Part shown: in pieces, positions 18,245-25,470 of the stretch
Layout of the letters: the number at the start of each line of letters is the position of its first letter
Position numbering within the stretch: the first letter of the stretch is position 1
Notes under the pieces: generated by a model
Seen by the model: the letters and a program-made list of their open reading frames with translations, nothing else
What the model was told of the DNA's origin: nothing
Database searches by the model: none
Assembly (NCBI GenBank): GCA_030041355.1
Contig: JASHNZ010000094.1
Span: 1-64,000 of the forward strand
Source: Nitrososphaerales archaeon
Lineage (GTDB): Archaea; Thermoproteota; Nitrososphaeria; Nitrososphaerales; CADDZS01
Length of the DNA stretch: 64,000 nt
Direction of reading: 5' to 3'
Program-made: the position numbers and the translations under genes

Positions 18245-18467
18245 TTCTTATCAGTTGATTCGGCTATGTCTGATAATCCATTATTATATTTGGTCTGGTA
18301 GTCATTTTATTGTGTCCATATAGGCCCTATGTAGACCTATATTGTTCTACAGATCGATTAAACTGGTGCAAAAATCGCAGCCAATGGAGCGTTGAAGGAA
18401 ATATGTGAATTTTTTTTTCGTGGGTCAGTTCCTAGGTTACGAGCTCCGACGAAGTATCGGACAAAAC

Positions 18468-19547
18468 CTAGACTGGTGACCCCACGGTCATGTTGACGAC
18501 AATCTCGCAAATATCTGTTGAATACTCTGCGATCCTTCTCAAGCTCTCCAAGGCAAGTCTCAGCGATACAACGGCTCTGTTGTCAAGCCTTGACGAGATG
18601 AGCTCGTCGGTTGCGGACTCTTCTTCTCTCAAGATGGGCTTGAGTTTCATTATTGTCTCGTTGGCGAGTTTGCCATTTCGTGTATTCACTGAACGCAACG
18701 CATTATCATAGGTCTCGCGCGAAAGTTTGGAAAGTCTCTGAATTTTGTCAATAAGCGGCTGGGGAATCTTTCTTCCGTTGAGCATAACCGAAGAGCTTGC
18801 GACTTGCACTGCGTGGTCTGCTATGCGTTCAATGCTCTTTACTATCAAGCGGTAGTTCATGCAGTCCTGCGCGGTTGAGAGTCCGATTTCCTGTATGGTT
18901 GCCCTGTTGTGAACAGCGAGGTTCAACTGTCTCGCTATGAAGTGTGAGAATCGATCTACCTCGTCATCTCTTTCCATGATGTCCTTCGCGAGGTCAGTCT
19001 CGCCGGCACAGAGGGCGTTAACCGAATCGGTCTCCATCGCGCTAGTCAACACCGCCATTCGCCCCAGCGCTTTTTTCAAAGGAAGGTCCATGTGGCCTCG
19101 GAGACATTGGGCCAGAATACTTTCGCTAGTCTCTTCCACTATCTCCACTCCGATCAACTGATCTCTGATCCTGTTCTTGAGCTTGGATCGCACGTCAGGC
19201 GAATGGCCTTTGAACTGGAATCGAACAATGTCAAAACCGGCTATGTAATATGCAATAAACTTTCGAAGGATCTCCTCGTCATTCTCATTTGGACCTATCA
19301 CGATCGCGGATTCCGAGGTCCCGGAGCGATGTTCTCCGATCGTGAGAAGGAGCGACATATCCGACTGGGGTATCAGATGAACCTCATCTCGTGGTTTTAT
19401 TCCCACACTTCGTGCCCATTCAATGGGTAGAGACACCACAAGAGTCGATCCCCCCGTAAGCTGAACCCGCCTGCTTTCGCCACGTTGTGGGGTGCGAATC
19501 GTCGCCTCATCTTCAGCTAGTACCATGCTTTCTTTCTCCTCTGACAA
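18468..19547 (-). CDS. AbrB-PhoU fusion, phosphate uptake regulator (second copy)
   Basis: 359 residues: an N-terminal polar tail, an AbrB-type domain (25-72, SRRVQLTGGSTLVVSLPIEW) and two PhoU bundles with the metal motifs RDDEVDRF (about 195-202) and RIADHA. It has the same layout as the protein at 9081-10157, but the sequences are well diverged. It lies upstream of the second pstCAB set in the same direction with a 223-bp gap, so it probably has its own transcript. The 12-bp palindrome ATCTATATAGAT (19595-19606) sits 48 bp ahead of its start. Confidence 0.85.
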   Translation of the reverse strand: MSEEKESMVLAEDEATIRTPQRGESRRVQLTGGSTLVVSLPIEWARSVGIKPRDEVHLIPQSDMSLLLTIGEHRSGTSESAIVIGPNENDEEILRKFIAYYIAGFDIVRFQFKGHSPDVRSKLKNRIRDQLIGVEIVEETSESILAQCLRGHMDLPLKKALGRMAVLTSAMETDSVNALCAGETDLAKDIMERDDEVDRFSHFIARQLNLAVHNRATIQEIGLSTAQDCMNYRLIVKSIERIADHAVQVASSSVMLNGRKIPQPLIDKIQRLSKLSRETYDNALRSVNTRNGKLANETIMKLKPILREEESATDELISSRLDNRAVVSLRLALESLRRIAEYSTDICEIVVNMTVGSPV

Positions 19548-19594
19548 CTTGAGCTTCTGTCATAAGCCGGGACTAGCTATTGAATAAACTTTCA

Positions 19595-19606
19595 ATCTAT
19601 ATAGAT
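19595..19606. promoter_or_regulatory. 12-bp palindrome ATCTATATAGAT
   Basis: A perfect palindrome in the promoter region shared by the second AbrB-PhoU gene (minus) and a small zinc-finger gene (plus). It may serve as a two-way TATA box, as an operator, or as both. Confidence 0.45.
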
Positions 19607-19683
19607 ATATGCTTATTCGATTCGCACAATATTCTCATTTGATAAGCTTTATTGCACTCAAGGCCTACAAATTAGGGCCGAAA

Positions 19684-19863
19684 ATGAAACCCGATGAACT
19701 TCTTCGGGAGGGAGTGCGCAGGAGATCAAAGCTCCCAGCGGCCGTCCGTACCTCGTATTCATGTCATGAGTGCTTGTACTACACGAGGGCCCTAAGGCAA
19801 AGTGAGACTTGCCTCGAGGATTATGAGAAGCATTTGCTCGACAAGCATGGCCTTTGTAAATAG
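19684..19863 (+). CDS. Small C2H2-type zinc-finger protein
   Basis: 59 residues from the ATG at 19684; the frame is open to 19609, but a TATA-like GCTTTATT near 19645-19652 favours the inner start. The C-terminal half has Cys-x2-Cys (CHEC), a third Cys, then His-x4-His (HLLDKH) and a final Cys. This could fold as one small zinc finger. The first 25 residues are basic. It may bind DNA or RNA. It is divergent from an AbrB-PhoU regulator. Confidence 0.55.
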   Translation: MKPDELLREGVRRRSKLPAAVRTSYSCHECLYYTRALRQSETCLEDYEKHLLDKHGLCK

Positions 19864-19953
19864 TGCTGCATCAAGAAACTACATAGGATGTTGCTCTAAC
19901 GGTCTTTTTGAACTATAGGGCCAATTCTCAAGCGTGGAAGCGTTTCAATATAG

Positions 19954-19965
19954 CACTATATAGTG
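19954..19965. promoter_or_regulatory. 12-bp palindrome CACTATATAGTG
   Basis: A perfect palindrome in the gap between two small plus-strand genes, 75 bp ahead of the second. It shares the core ACTATATAGT with the palindrome at 24635-24646, so the two flank the polyphosphate operon. Confidence 0.45.
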
Positions 19966-20039
19966 ACAATATGCATCATTAGATTACGTAGGAAGGCTTC
20001 TTAAGGCGAATTCGGCGATACACCTGATTGGTGTGTCAT

Positions 20040-20216
20040 ATGATCAAGGACTCAATGCAGTTGAACACCCAGCTTCTGGAGAGAAAAAGGAATCTCCAAG
20101 TCATTGATGACGTGATCCAGGCTGACCAAAGCCGTAGCCATCGCCTTATCGAAGTCAGAGAATTTCTCGTCCACCGAATAGATACAATCGAAAAAGAGCT
20201 AGCCATGCGGAATTAG
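20040..20216 (+). CDS. Small helical (coiled-coil-like) protein
   Basis: 58 residues from the ATG at 20040 (a GTG 12 bp earlier is in frame). The sequence is one long amphipathic helix pattern with many Leu, Ile, Arg and Glu, so it probably forms a coiled coil. No family is recognised. It is convergent with the CHAD gene, 17 bp away. Confidence 0.4.
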   Translation: MIKDSMQLNTQLLERKRNLQVIDDVIQADQSRSHRLIEVREFLVHRIDTIEKELAMRN

Positions 20217-20233
20217 CTCGGGGTTTCCAAGCT

Positions 20234-21037
20234 CTAAACCTGCCGGGTTGGTTGTTTTTCGACTGCAGGCGTAGCTTGAGGTCTATCAAGCATAGATACA
20301 AATTCCTCAAACTGTTCGTCTCTGGATCTCTTCAGGTCTCGGAGGATTTTTGCGACTTCAAAACTCTTAGCTTTCTTACTAAGGTAAGCTATCACGACAT
20401 GACTGTCGTGGATATCCCCAAGATGTTTCTGCCATTTTTGCAGTCGCTCGATCTGTTCTTTGTCTTTCGAAAGTTCGCTCAAATACCGCAACTCTTTGCA
20501 AACTTTTCTCAGAAAGTGGAGCTCGTCAACTTTTTTCGGATCATCCTTCACGATCGGTAGGAGCGTTTGGATCCGAGAGTTCAATTGGTCAACGAGTTTT
20601 CCGTACCGCTTTTGCAGTTTTGCATCTTTGAGACCTCGCAATTCAAACTCTAGAGTTTTCTTTCTCAGCTTGCGAGCATACTTGGAAGAGTGTGATACAA
20701 GTTTCTTTCTCTTACCTTTCAGAGATTCGATGATCTTACTTCGCTCTAGCGCCGGATAATTTGCGAGCCTTTCGAGAATGATGTCGGAATCTCTTATCTC
20801 GGTACTTGACTTGAAAACTTTCTTCGACAGCTTGAGATACTTTGAAAGCTGCTTTCGAGAGCGTTTGGGAAGTACAAGAGATAGAGATTGTAGACGACGC
20901 AGTGCAGTTCGAATATCGTGGACGTTTTTGACTGTTGGAGATCGAACATAAGCTCCTAGTCTCTTCTGGACTCTCGCTACGCTAGCTTGAAAGTCCTTTT
21001 CGAACTCAGTCTTGGCCAGCAAGGAAAATTTCATCAA
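20234..21037 (-). CDS. CHAD-domain protein (polyphosphate-binding)
   Basis: 267 residues, nearly all a CHAD domain: basic helical bundles with conserved His and Arg/Lys. Visible key residues are His40, Arg43, Arg47 and Arg48 (VHDIRTALRRL), His174, Arg177, Lys178, Lys181 and Arg184 (LHFLRKVCKELRY), and His205/His210. CHAD domains bind polyphosphate and target proteins to polyphosphate granules. The gene is last in sixA-ppx-tmk-like-tmk-like-CHAD and its start overlaps the stop of the gene before it (4 bp), so translation is probably coupled. No CYTH domain is fused. Confidence 0.88.
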   Translation of the reverse strand: MMKFSLLAKTEFEKDFQASVARVQKRLGAYVRSPTVKNVHDIRTALRRLQSLSLVLPKRSRKQLSKYLKLSKKVFKSSTEIRDSDIILERLANYPALERSKIIESLKGKRKKLVSHSSKYARKLRKKTLEFELRGLKDAKLQKRYGKLVDQLNSRIQTLLPIVKDDPKKVDELHFLRKVCKELRYLSELSKDKEQIERLQKWQKHLGDIHDSHVVIAYLSKKAKSFEVAKILRDLKRSRDEQFEEFVSMLDRPQATPAVEKQPTRQV

Positions 21038-21756
21038 CTGGCCGAGCGAAGGAATTTTTCGATTCGCTCTTGAAGGTCGCGGTTCACCTGCTCTATCGGT
21101 AGGTTACCGTTGATCGGAATCAAATTGTATCTTTGTTCCATCAATTTGAATTCTTTTGCGATCTTCCGCTGGTAGATCACGAAAGAGTCGAAGAGGTCAT
21201 CCGAGAGACCCATATCAGCCCCTGACTCGAAATAATCCAAAGCGTGATATTTTTGGAAGACTCTGTGGAAAAGCTCGTAAGGGTCGACGTCCAGGTAAAA
21301 AACCAAGTCTGGTTTGATGGCGAAGCCAAAGACGTCATGCGACCACTTTCTGCTAAGGGCCCGAACGAGCGACCTCGCTATGAGAGTGTAGATGTACCGA
21401 TCCGAGAGCACGATGTAGCCTGCCTGGAGCGCTGGTATGATCTTATGTTCGAGCTGATCGGCAAAATCCGCCGCGTAAAACAGCGTGAGAGTTTTTTCTC
21501 CGACTGGAAGTTTTTGTTTTGCCTCGAGGATGCCTTGCTTGATCAGCTCAGAGCGTTTGAGACCGGTATTCACGACGGCATGGCCCTCTGACTCCAGCTT
21601 GCCCGTGATGGTTTCAATCTGGGAGCTTCTTCCGGAGCCGTCCGGGCCTTCGATCACGATGAGACGGCCCTTGACCTCGATGTCCTTGAGATAGGGAATC
21701 CCCTCGCCGTAGAAAGACAATCTTCTAGAGACTAGCTTGTGGTTTTGTCTTTGCAT
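21034..21756 (-). CDS. Thymidylate-kinase-like P-loop kinase with altered Walker A
   Basis: 240 residues. The P-loop reads GPDGSGRSS (37-45): the usual Lys is Arg43. Other thymidylate-kinase features are kept: the strand VIEGPDG, the Asp-Arg pair (LSDRY, Asp119-Arg120), and FYLDVDP at strand 4. An N-terminal extension of about 30 residues precedes the core. It is paired with an intact relative directly upstream (1-bp overlap) and followed by a CHAD gene (4-bp overlap). The location in a polyphosphate operon makes a plain dTMP kinase role doubtful; it may be a regulatory partner of the intact copy, or use polyphosphate. Confidence 0.72.
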   Translation of the reverse strand: MQRQNHKLVSRRLSFYGEGIPYLKDIEVKGRLIVIEGPDGSGRSSQIETITGKLESEGHAVVNTGLKRSELIKQGILEAKQKLPVGEKTLTLFYAADFADQLEHKIIPALQAGYIVLSDRYIYTLIARSLVRALSRKWSHDVFGFAIKPDLVFYLDVDPYELFHRVFQKYHALDYFESGADMGLSDDLFDSFVIYQRKIAKEFKLMEQRYNLIPINGNLPIEQVNRDLQERIEKFLRSAS

Positions 21757-22451
21757 CAGCGAACACCTATGGGCGGAGGTGGGGCATGTAGGACCCGCCT
21801 GACCTTATCTCTTACAATCTTCTGTTGTTCTTCAATGTCCAAAGTGCCATCGATTATCGTGAAGCCTTCACGCTCGGCCATTTCCTCATACTGGTCTACA
21901 ATTTTGCTTTGAAAGATTCGGTAGCTTTCAAAAATGTCGTTACTCAGATTGAGATCCATCCCCGCCTCATAGTACTTGAGCTTCGGACGACCAACAGCGA
22001 TGCGAGTGACTGCCACATCAATAGGTACTCGGAAGTAGAATGCCAAGGTAGGCGATACAGCAAAACTGTACACCTTTCTGACCCACTCTGGATTGCAACC
22101 TCTCACAGTGTCTCTCGCATAGGCAGTGTACACAAAGCGATCTGACAGGACAACATAACCCGCTCGCAAGAGGGGAAAGATGTTTCTTTCGTAACGATCA
22201 GTAAAGTCTGTCGCATGCAACAGGCTGAAAGTTGTCGGAGTTAGGAGTCCCTTTTTCTTTCCTTTGGACGTAATCTCCTTTACGACTTCGGAAGAGTTCC
22301 ATTCGGTCATAAACACCAGGTGGCCTTCGCTACGTAGCCACTGTTCCAAAAGCCGCAGTTGAGTGGATTTTCCAGAGCCGTCGATCCCTTCGACTACAAT
22401 AAGCTTACCAGGAATCGCGTATTTGGAGTCCTTGAGAAAGTTCGAGACCAT
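21756..22451 (-). CDS. Thymidylate-kinase-like P-loop kinase
   Basis: 231 residues with an intact Walker A (EGIDGSGKST, Lys28), the Asp104-Arg105 pair (LSDRF), and the strand FYFRVPIDVAVTRI. It belongs to the thymidylate kinase superfamily, to which PPK2 polyphosphate kinases are structurally related. It lies 4 bp after ppx and overlaps the second kinase-like gene by 1 bp. The true substrate may be a nucleotide, or polyphosphate. No classical ppk1 or ppk2 gene was seen in the window. Calling it a polyphosphate kinase is inference from position only. Confidence 0.75.
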   Translation of the reverse strand: MVSNFLKDSKYAIPGKLIVVEGIDGSGKSTQLRLLEQWLRSEGHLVFMTEWNSSEVVKEITSKGKKKGLLTPTTFSLLHATDFTDRYERNIFPLLRAGYVVLSDRFVYTAYARDTVRGCNPEWVRKVYSFAVSPTLAFYFRVPIDVAVTRIAVGRPKLKYYEAGMDLNLSNDIFESYRIFQSKIVDQYEEMAEREGFTIIDGTLDIEEQQKIVRDKVRRVLHAPPPPIGVR

Positions 22452-22455
22452 TAGA

Positions 22456-23976
22456 CTAACCCGCCCGTATCAAAATGGGTTCTTCTAAGGGAGATTCCAT
22501 CCCATATAACTTAACCGATATGCCTAGCATCTCGGTCACGTCGAAAATAGCAAGCCGCATAAGTTCAAGAGGAAATTGGTCCCTTCTATTCGGATCCGGA
22601 TATATCTCAACTAGAAGGTTTCTGTCTGAACGGCGGGTCTTGACGCGGGAGTGCGTCTTCTCCAGTAGCACAACCAGTTTTAAAATGGCTGTGATCTTTT
22701 TGATTGAAGTCTTGTTCGCAGGAGCAGCTATCGACTTGAATCGCTCGTAGAGCCACTCCGAGGTCTTGGGTCTCAGAGTTCGAATAATTGAAAGCGCCAT
22801 TACCATTTGCGACTGATGATTCATGTTGGCGTCCTCGTCCATGAGGATGTGGAAAATGGCAAAGGGCCTGTACTGCGGCAGTCCTTTGAGAATGTGATTT
22901 GCTGCAGACACGAGAATGTCTGTGTCTTTGCGGCTCACCGATTTCTCTGATAGAAGAGACGATAGAAATCCTTTGGAGCACTCGAGAATATTTGAACGGC
23001 GCGGTCTGATCAATTTGCTTGAGTAGATGGGCGCTCCACTTTGGTAAGCGTCCGGATTTTCGAGAAAGGCAGCTAAGATCCCGTCTCGCAAACCCTGGGC
23101 ACTGACTATGAGCTCCTCAATACCGAGCTTTTCCATTATTGTGGAGACTACGGTCGCTCCCGCAGTGACCGTTCTCGCGCGCTCTTCACCGATGAAATCT
23201 AATTTAGAGATCTCGCTGATCTTTTTCTCCACAAGTTCGCTCAGAATGAAATCAACGGATTCCCTAACTAAAGCGTAACGATGTACTTTTTCAAGAGGGT
23301 ACTCGTTCATCTCCTGATCGATATTTGCCAGTGCCCTAACAGTTCCGCCAACCCCAATGAAGGCGGTTTTCTGTCTCAGACTCAGATCATCTTTATCAGG
23401 GGACAGATCCATGACGTATTTTCGGAGCTTGGAATAATTCTTCTTGGGAAACAGGCCTCGCTTGTTTGCGAAAAGCTGTGTCAGGCGTAGAGCCCCAAGG
23501 GGCAAGGACATCGTCTTCTTGATCGCGAAATTAGAGGTGTGAACCATTTCAAGGCTCCCGCCGCCTAAGTCGAAAAACAATACATTGGGCTCGAAGATCG
23601 AGCGAAAAGCTCCAGCGTAAGAGTAAAAGGCCTCTTCCTTCTCCGTGAGGACCCTGAAGTTGAACCCCGTCTCATACCGAATCTGCTTTACAAACTCCTC
23701 CTTGTTTCTGGCTTCTCTTACCGCGCTTGTGGCAATAGGCAGGACATGCTTGATAGATTCAGAATCGGCGATTTCCCGGAACATTTCAAGACCTTCAATA
23801 GTTCGCTGCATGGGCTCCAGCTGAAGGTAGCCCCTCTCATCCATACCTTCACCCAGCATAGCGGAGACCGATCGTTGCTCGATAACGTAGAAGGACTTGT
23901 TATCTCGAACGCCGTACGTGACCAGCTTCAGAGAATTAAATCCCAAGTCTATTACGGAAACTTTCGAGGATCTCAC
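22456..23976 (-). CDS. ppx: Exopolyphosphatase / pppGpp phosphohydrolase (Ppx/GppA)
   Basis: 506 residues. The actin-like ATPase-fold start VIDLGFNSLKLV (8-19), the phosphate-binding FFDLGGGSLEMV (about 134-145) and FIGVGGTVRAL (about 206-216) are all present. A C-terminal HD-type helical domain follows (HILMDEDANMNHQSQMVMAL). Full length for Ppx/GppA. It removes terminal phosphate from polyphosphate. It is second in the sixA-ppx-kinase-kinase-CHAD operon. Confidence 0.92.
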   Translation of the reverse strand: MRSSKVSVIDLGFNSLKLVTYGVRDNKSFYVIEQRSVSAMLGEGMDERGYLQLEPMQRTIEGLEMFREIADSESIKHVLPIATSAVREARNKEEFVKQIRYETGFNFRVLTEKEEAFYSYAGAFRSIFEPNVLFFDLGGGSLEMVHTSNFAIKKTMSLPLGALRLTQLFANKRGLFPKKNYSKLRKYVMDLSPDKDDLSLRQKTAFIGVGGTVRALANIDQEMNEYPLEKVHRYALVRESVDFILSELVEKKISEISKLDFIGEERARTVTAGATVVSTIMEKLGIEELIVSAQGLRDGILAAFLENPDAYQSGAPIYSSKLIRPRRSNILECSKGFLSSLLSEKSVSRKDTDILVSAANHILKGLPQYRPFAIFHILMDEDANMNHQSQMVMALSIIRTLRPKTSEWLYERFKSIAAPANKTSIKKITAILKLVVLLEKTHSRVKTRRSDRNLLVEIYPDPNRRDQFPLELMRLAIFDVTEMLGISVKLYGMESPLEEPILIRAG

Positions 23977-24011
23977 TTTGTCCTTTCAGTAGTCAGACAC
24001 GTCGCAAGTTG

Positions 24012-24509
24012 TTATTTGATTTTTCTTATTTGTCTCGGCGTAAGTAACCATCTTAGTTCTCCAGAAATTCTTGGTGAAAACGTCTCAATCTCGATCTTGG
24101 CAATTCCACCTTTTTTCAGGGAGATATGACTGTTTGGGTTTGCCGCGATGATATCACCAATCAGGATGCTCAGGTACGGTTCATGCCCTACAATGAGTAC
24201 GGAATCTTGAACTTTCATTTTGGAGAGTGCCTTGTACAACTCCAGGCGGTTACCTTCAGGTTTTAGGTCATTCGAATCTACTAATCGGTCCTCTATGCCA
24301 AGAACCTTGGCAACCGTCTCCGCTGTTTCCTTTGCACGGCGGAGAGGGCTCGTGAGTATTTTGTCAAAATTGATATTCCATTCCTTGAGCGATTCGCCGA
24401 CGTCTTCGATCCTTTTACGACCGGCTTCCGTAAGAGGCCTCTGAAATTCCTTGGGAGAAGGAGGAAGGGCCTTACCAGCCTCGCCATGTCGCAGAATAAA
24501 CAGCTCCAA
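24012..24509 (-). CDS. sixA: SixA-type phosphohistidine phosphatase
   Basis: 165 residues, histidine phosphatase superfamily. The catalytic LRHGE motif (His8) is near the N-terminus, SPLRRAKETA and VGHEPYL (second His) follow in order, and the size matches SixA. It may remove phosphate from a phosphohistidine on a partner protein. It is the first gene of the polyphosphate operon. A strong TATA-like box (GATATAAA on the minus strand, 24563-24570) lies 55-60 bp upstream. Confidence 0.85.
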   Translation of the reverse strand: MELFILRHGEAGKALPPSPKEFQRPLTEAGRKRIEDVGESLKEWNINFDKILTSPLRRAKETAETVAKVLGIEDRLVDSNDLKPEGNRLELYKALSKMKVQDSVLIVGHEPYLSILIGDIIAANPNSHISLKKGGIAKIEIETFSPRISGELRWLLTPRQIRKIK

Positions 24510-24562
24510 AAAGTTCGCCTGACATTTCAGACCTCTCCATAGTGGCTATAATTGTATCTCTT

Positions 24563-24570
24563 TTTATATC
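24563..24570 (-). promoter_or_regulatory. TATA box of the sixA-ppx-kinase-CHAD operon
   Basis: GATATAAA on the minus strand followed by AAGAGATA; the expected transcription start is near 24540, giving a leader of about 30 bases. Confidence 0.5.
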
Positions 24571-24634
24571 CCAGCCCAATACTCTCATACAATCAGCGAT
24601 CTCACCGGATATATAGCCACAGTACTGGCCAAGG

Positions 24635-24646
24635 AACTATATAGTT
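24635..24646. promoter_or_regulatory. 12-bp palindrome AACTATATAGTT
   Basis: A perfect palindrome between the sixA operon (minus) and a 55-residue gene (plus). It lies 65 bp beyond the sixA TATA box. It could act as an operator for the operon or as a TATA box for the plus-strand gene. Confidence 0.45.
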
Positions 24647-24691
24647 TCAATAACAAACATTTATTTCAAAAGAAGAACAAACATATCCTGA

Positions 24692-24859
24692 ATGAGAATG
24701 AGCAAAAAACAAGAACTAGCCCTGAAGGTTTCTGGGCCAAAAGAATCTCAAGGTGAGAACAGGGAAATCGATCTGAGGTGCGCCGATGGTTTGAAGAACT
24801 ATCAAAAATTGAGAGAAATCTTCCCTTGGCTTGCTGAAGAAAGCCATTCCTATCTCTAA
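24692..24859 (+). CDS. Small charged protein
   Basis: 55 residues from an ATG, hydrophilic, with a helical C-terminal part ending in a Trp-containing segment (IFPWLAEES). A TATA-like TTTATTT (about 24660-24666) lies 26-32 bp upstream, fitting a leaderless transcript. No family is recognised. It is immediately followed by the decayed propeller gene. Confidence 0.4.
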   Translation: MRMSKKQELALKVSGPKESQGENREIDLRCADGLKNYQKLREIFPWLAEESHSYL

Positions 24860-25410
24860 CTGAGAAGAAACCAGTTATTTTTCACCTTTGCACCGAGCAA
24901 TTATGTCCAGCTCAATCAAAATGACCTAGATCTAGGCACGACGCAGCCAATTTTGATGAATAATCTCGGCCTCGCAATTAGAATGGGATAGCAAGGAGTA
25001 GGCTTCCTTATGGAGCAATCGAACCTAAGTGACATCAACGGCTCAGTTTACACAGCTCAGGCTTGCGACTCTTCTTACAGCGCAGAGGCATATTTAGTTT
25101 CGTATCTTTTTGTTCCTTGCACCAACGGCCTACATGCATTGCAAATACAGGGATCCGGAACTTCGGCCTCGTTCTCTAATGTTTGAACACTGATTCCTTC
25201 ACTTCCGGTGCCCCTATTGTGTCGGGAAGTGCAGTTTGGACCATTGATACCGACAACGGAACTCTATTTGCTCTAAATCCCAGCACGGGAGCTAGTGTAT
25301 TCACTTATCAGCTGGGTTCGGTGGTTCATTTTGAGAGCCCCTCTTCTGCTGATGGAATGATTTTTGCCTGTGGGAACGATCAGGTAACTGCGGTCTTCAT
25401 TTCTACATGA
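24860..25410 (+). pseudogene. Decayed PQQ-type beta-propeller gene fragment
   Basis: Translation from 24890 gives APSNYVQLNQNDLDLGTTQP, typical of a secreted PQQ-like propeller. The frame then meets a TAG (near 24989), continues as GVGFLMEQSNLSDINGSVYT...FVPCTNGLHALQIQG, and stops at a TGA near 25184. The similarity carries on in a shifted frame (25183-25410) as GAPIVSGSAVWTIDTDNGTL...SSADGMIF. So there is one in-frame stop, one frameshift, and a missing 5' part. The protein family is recognised from motif style only. The remnant is about one third of a full-length gene. Confidence 0.72.
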
Positions 25411-25470
25411 CAGTTTACTTGCAGGGAAAAGGGTTCTTGAATCTACGCGAATAACAAAAATGGAAGTGGA

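Noticed and set aside
18410-18418. Run of nine T near the end of the second AbrB-PhoU gene
   Set aside because: It is on the plus strand, whereas the neighbouring genes are on the minus strand, so it cannot be their terminator.
25183-25410. Separate 75-residue gene
   Set aside because: Its sequence continues the propeller remnant upstream after a frameshift, so it is part of the pseudogene.
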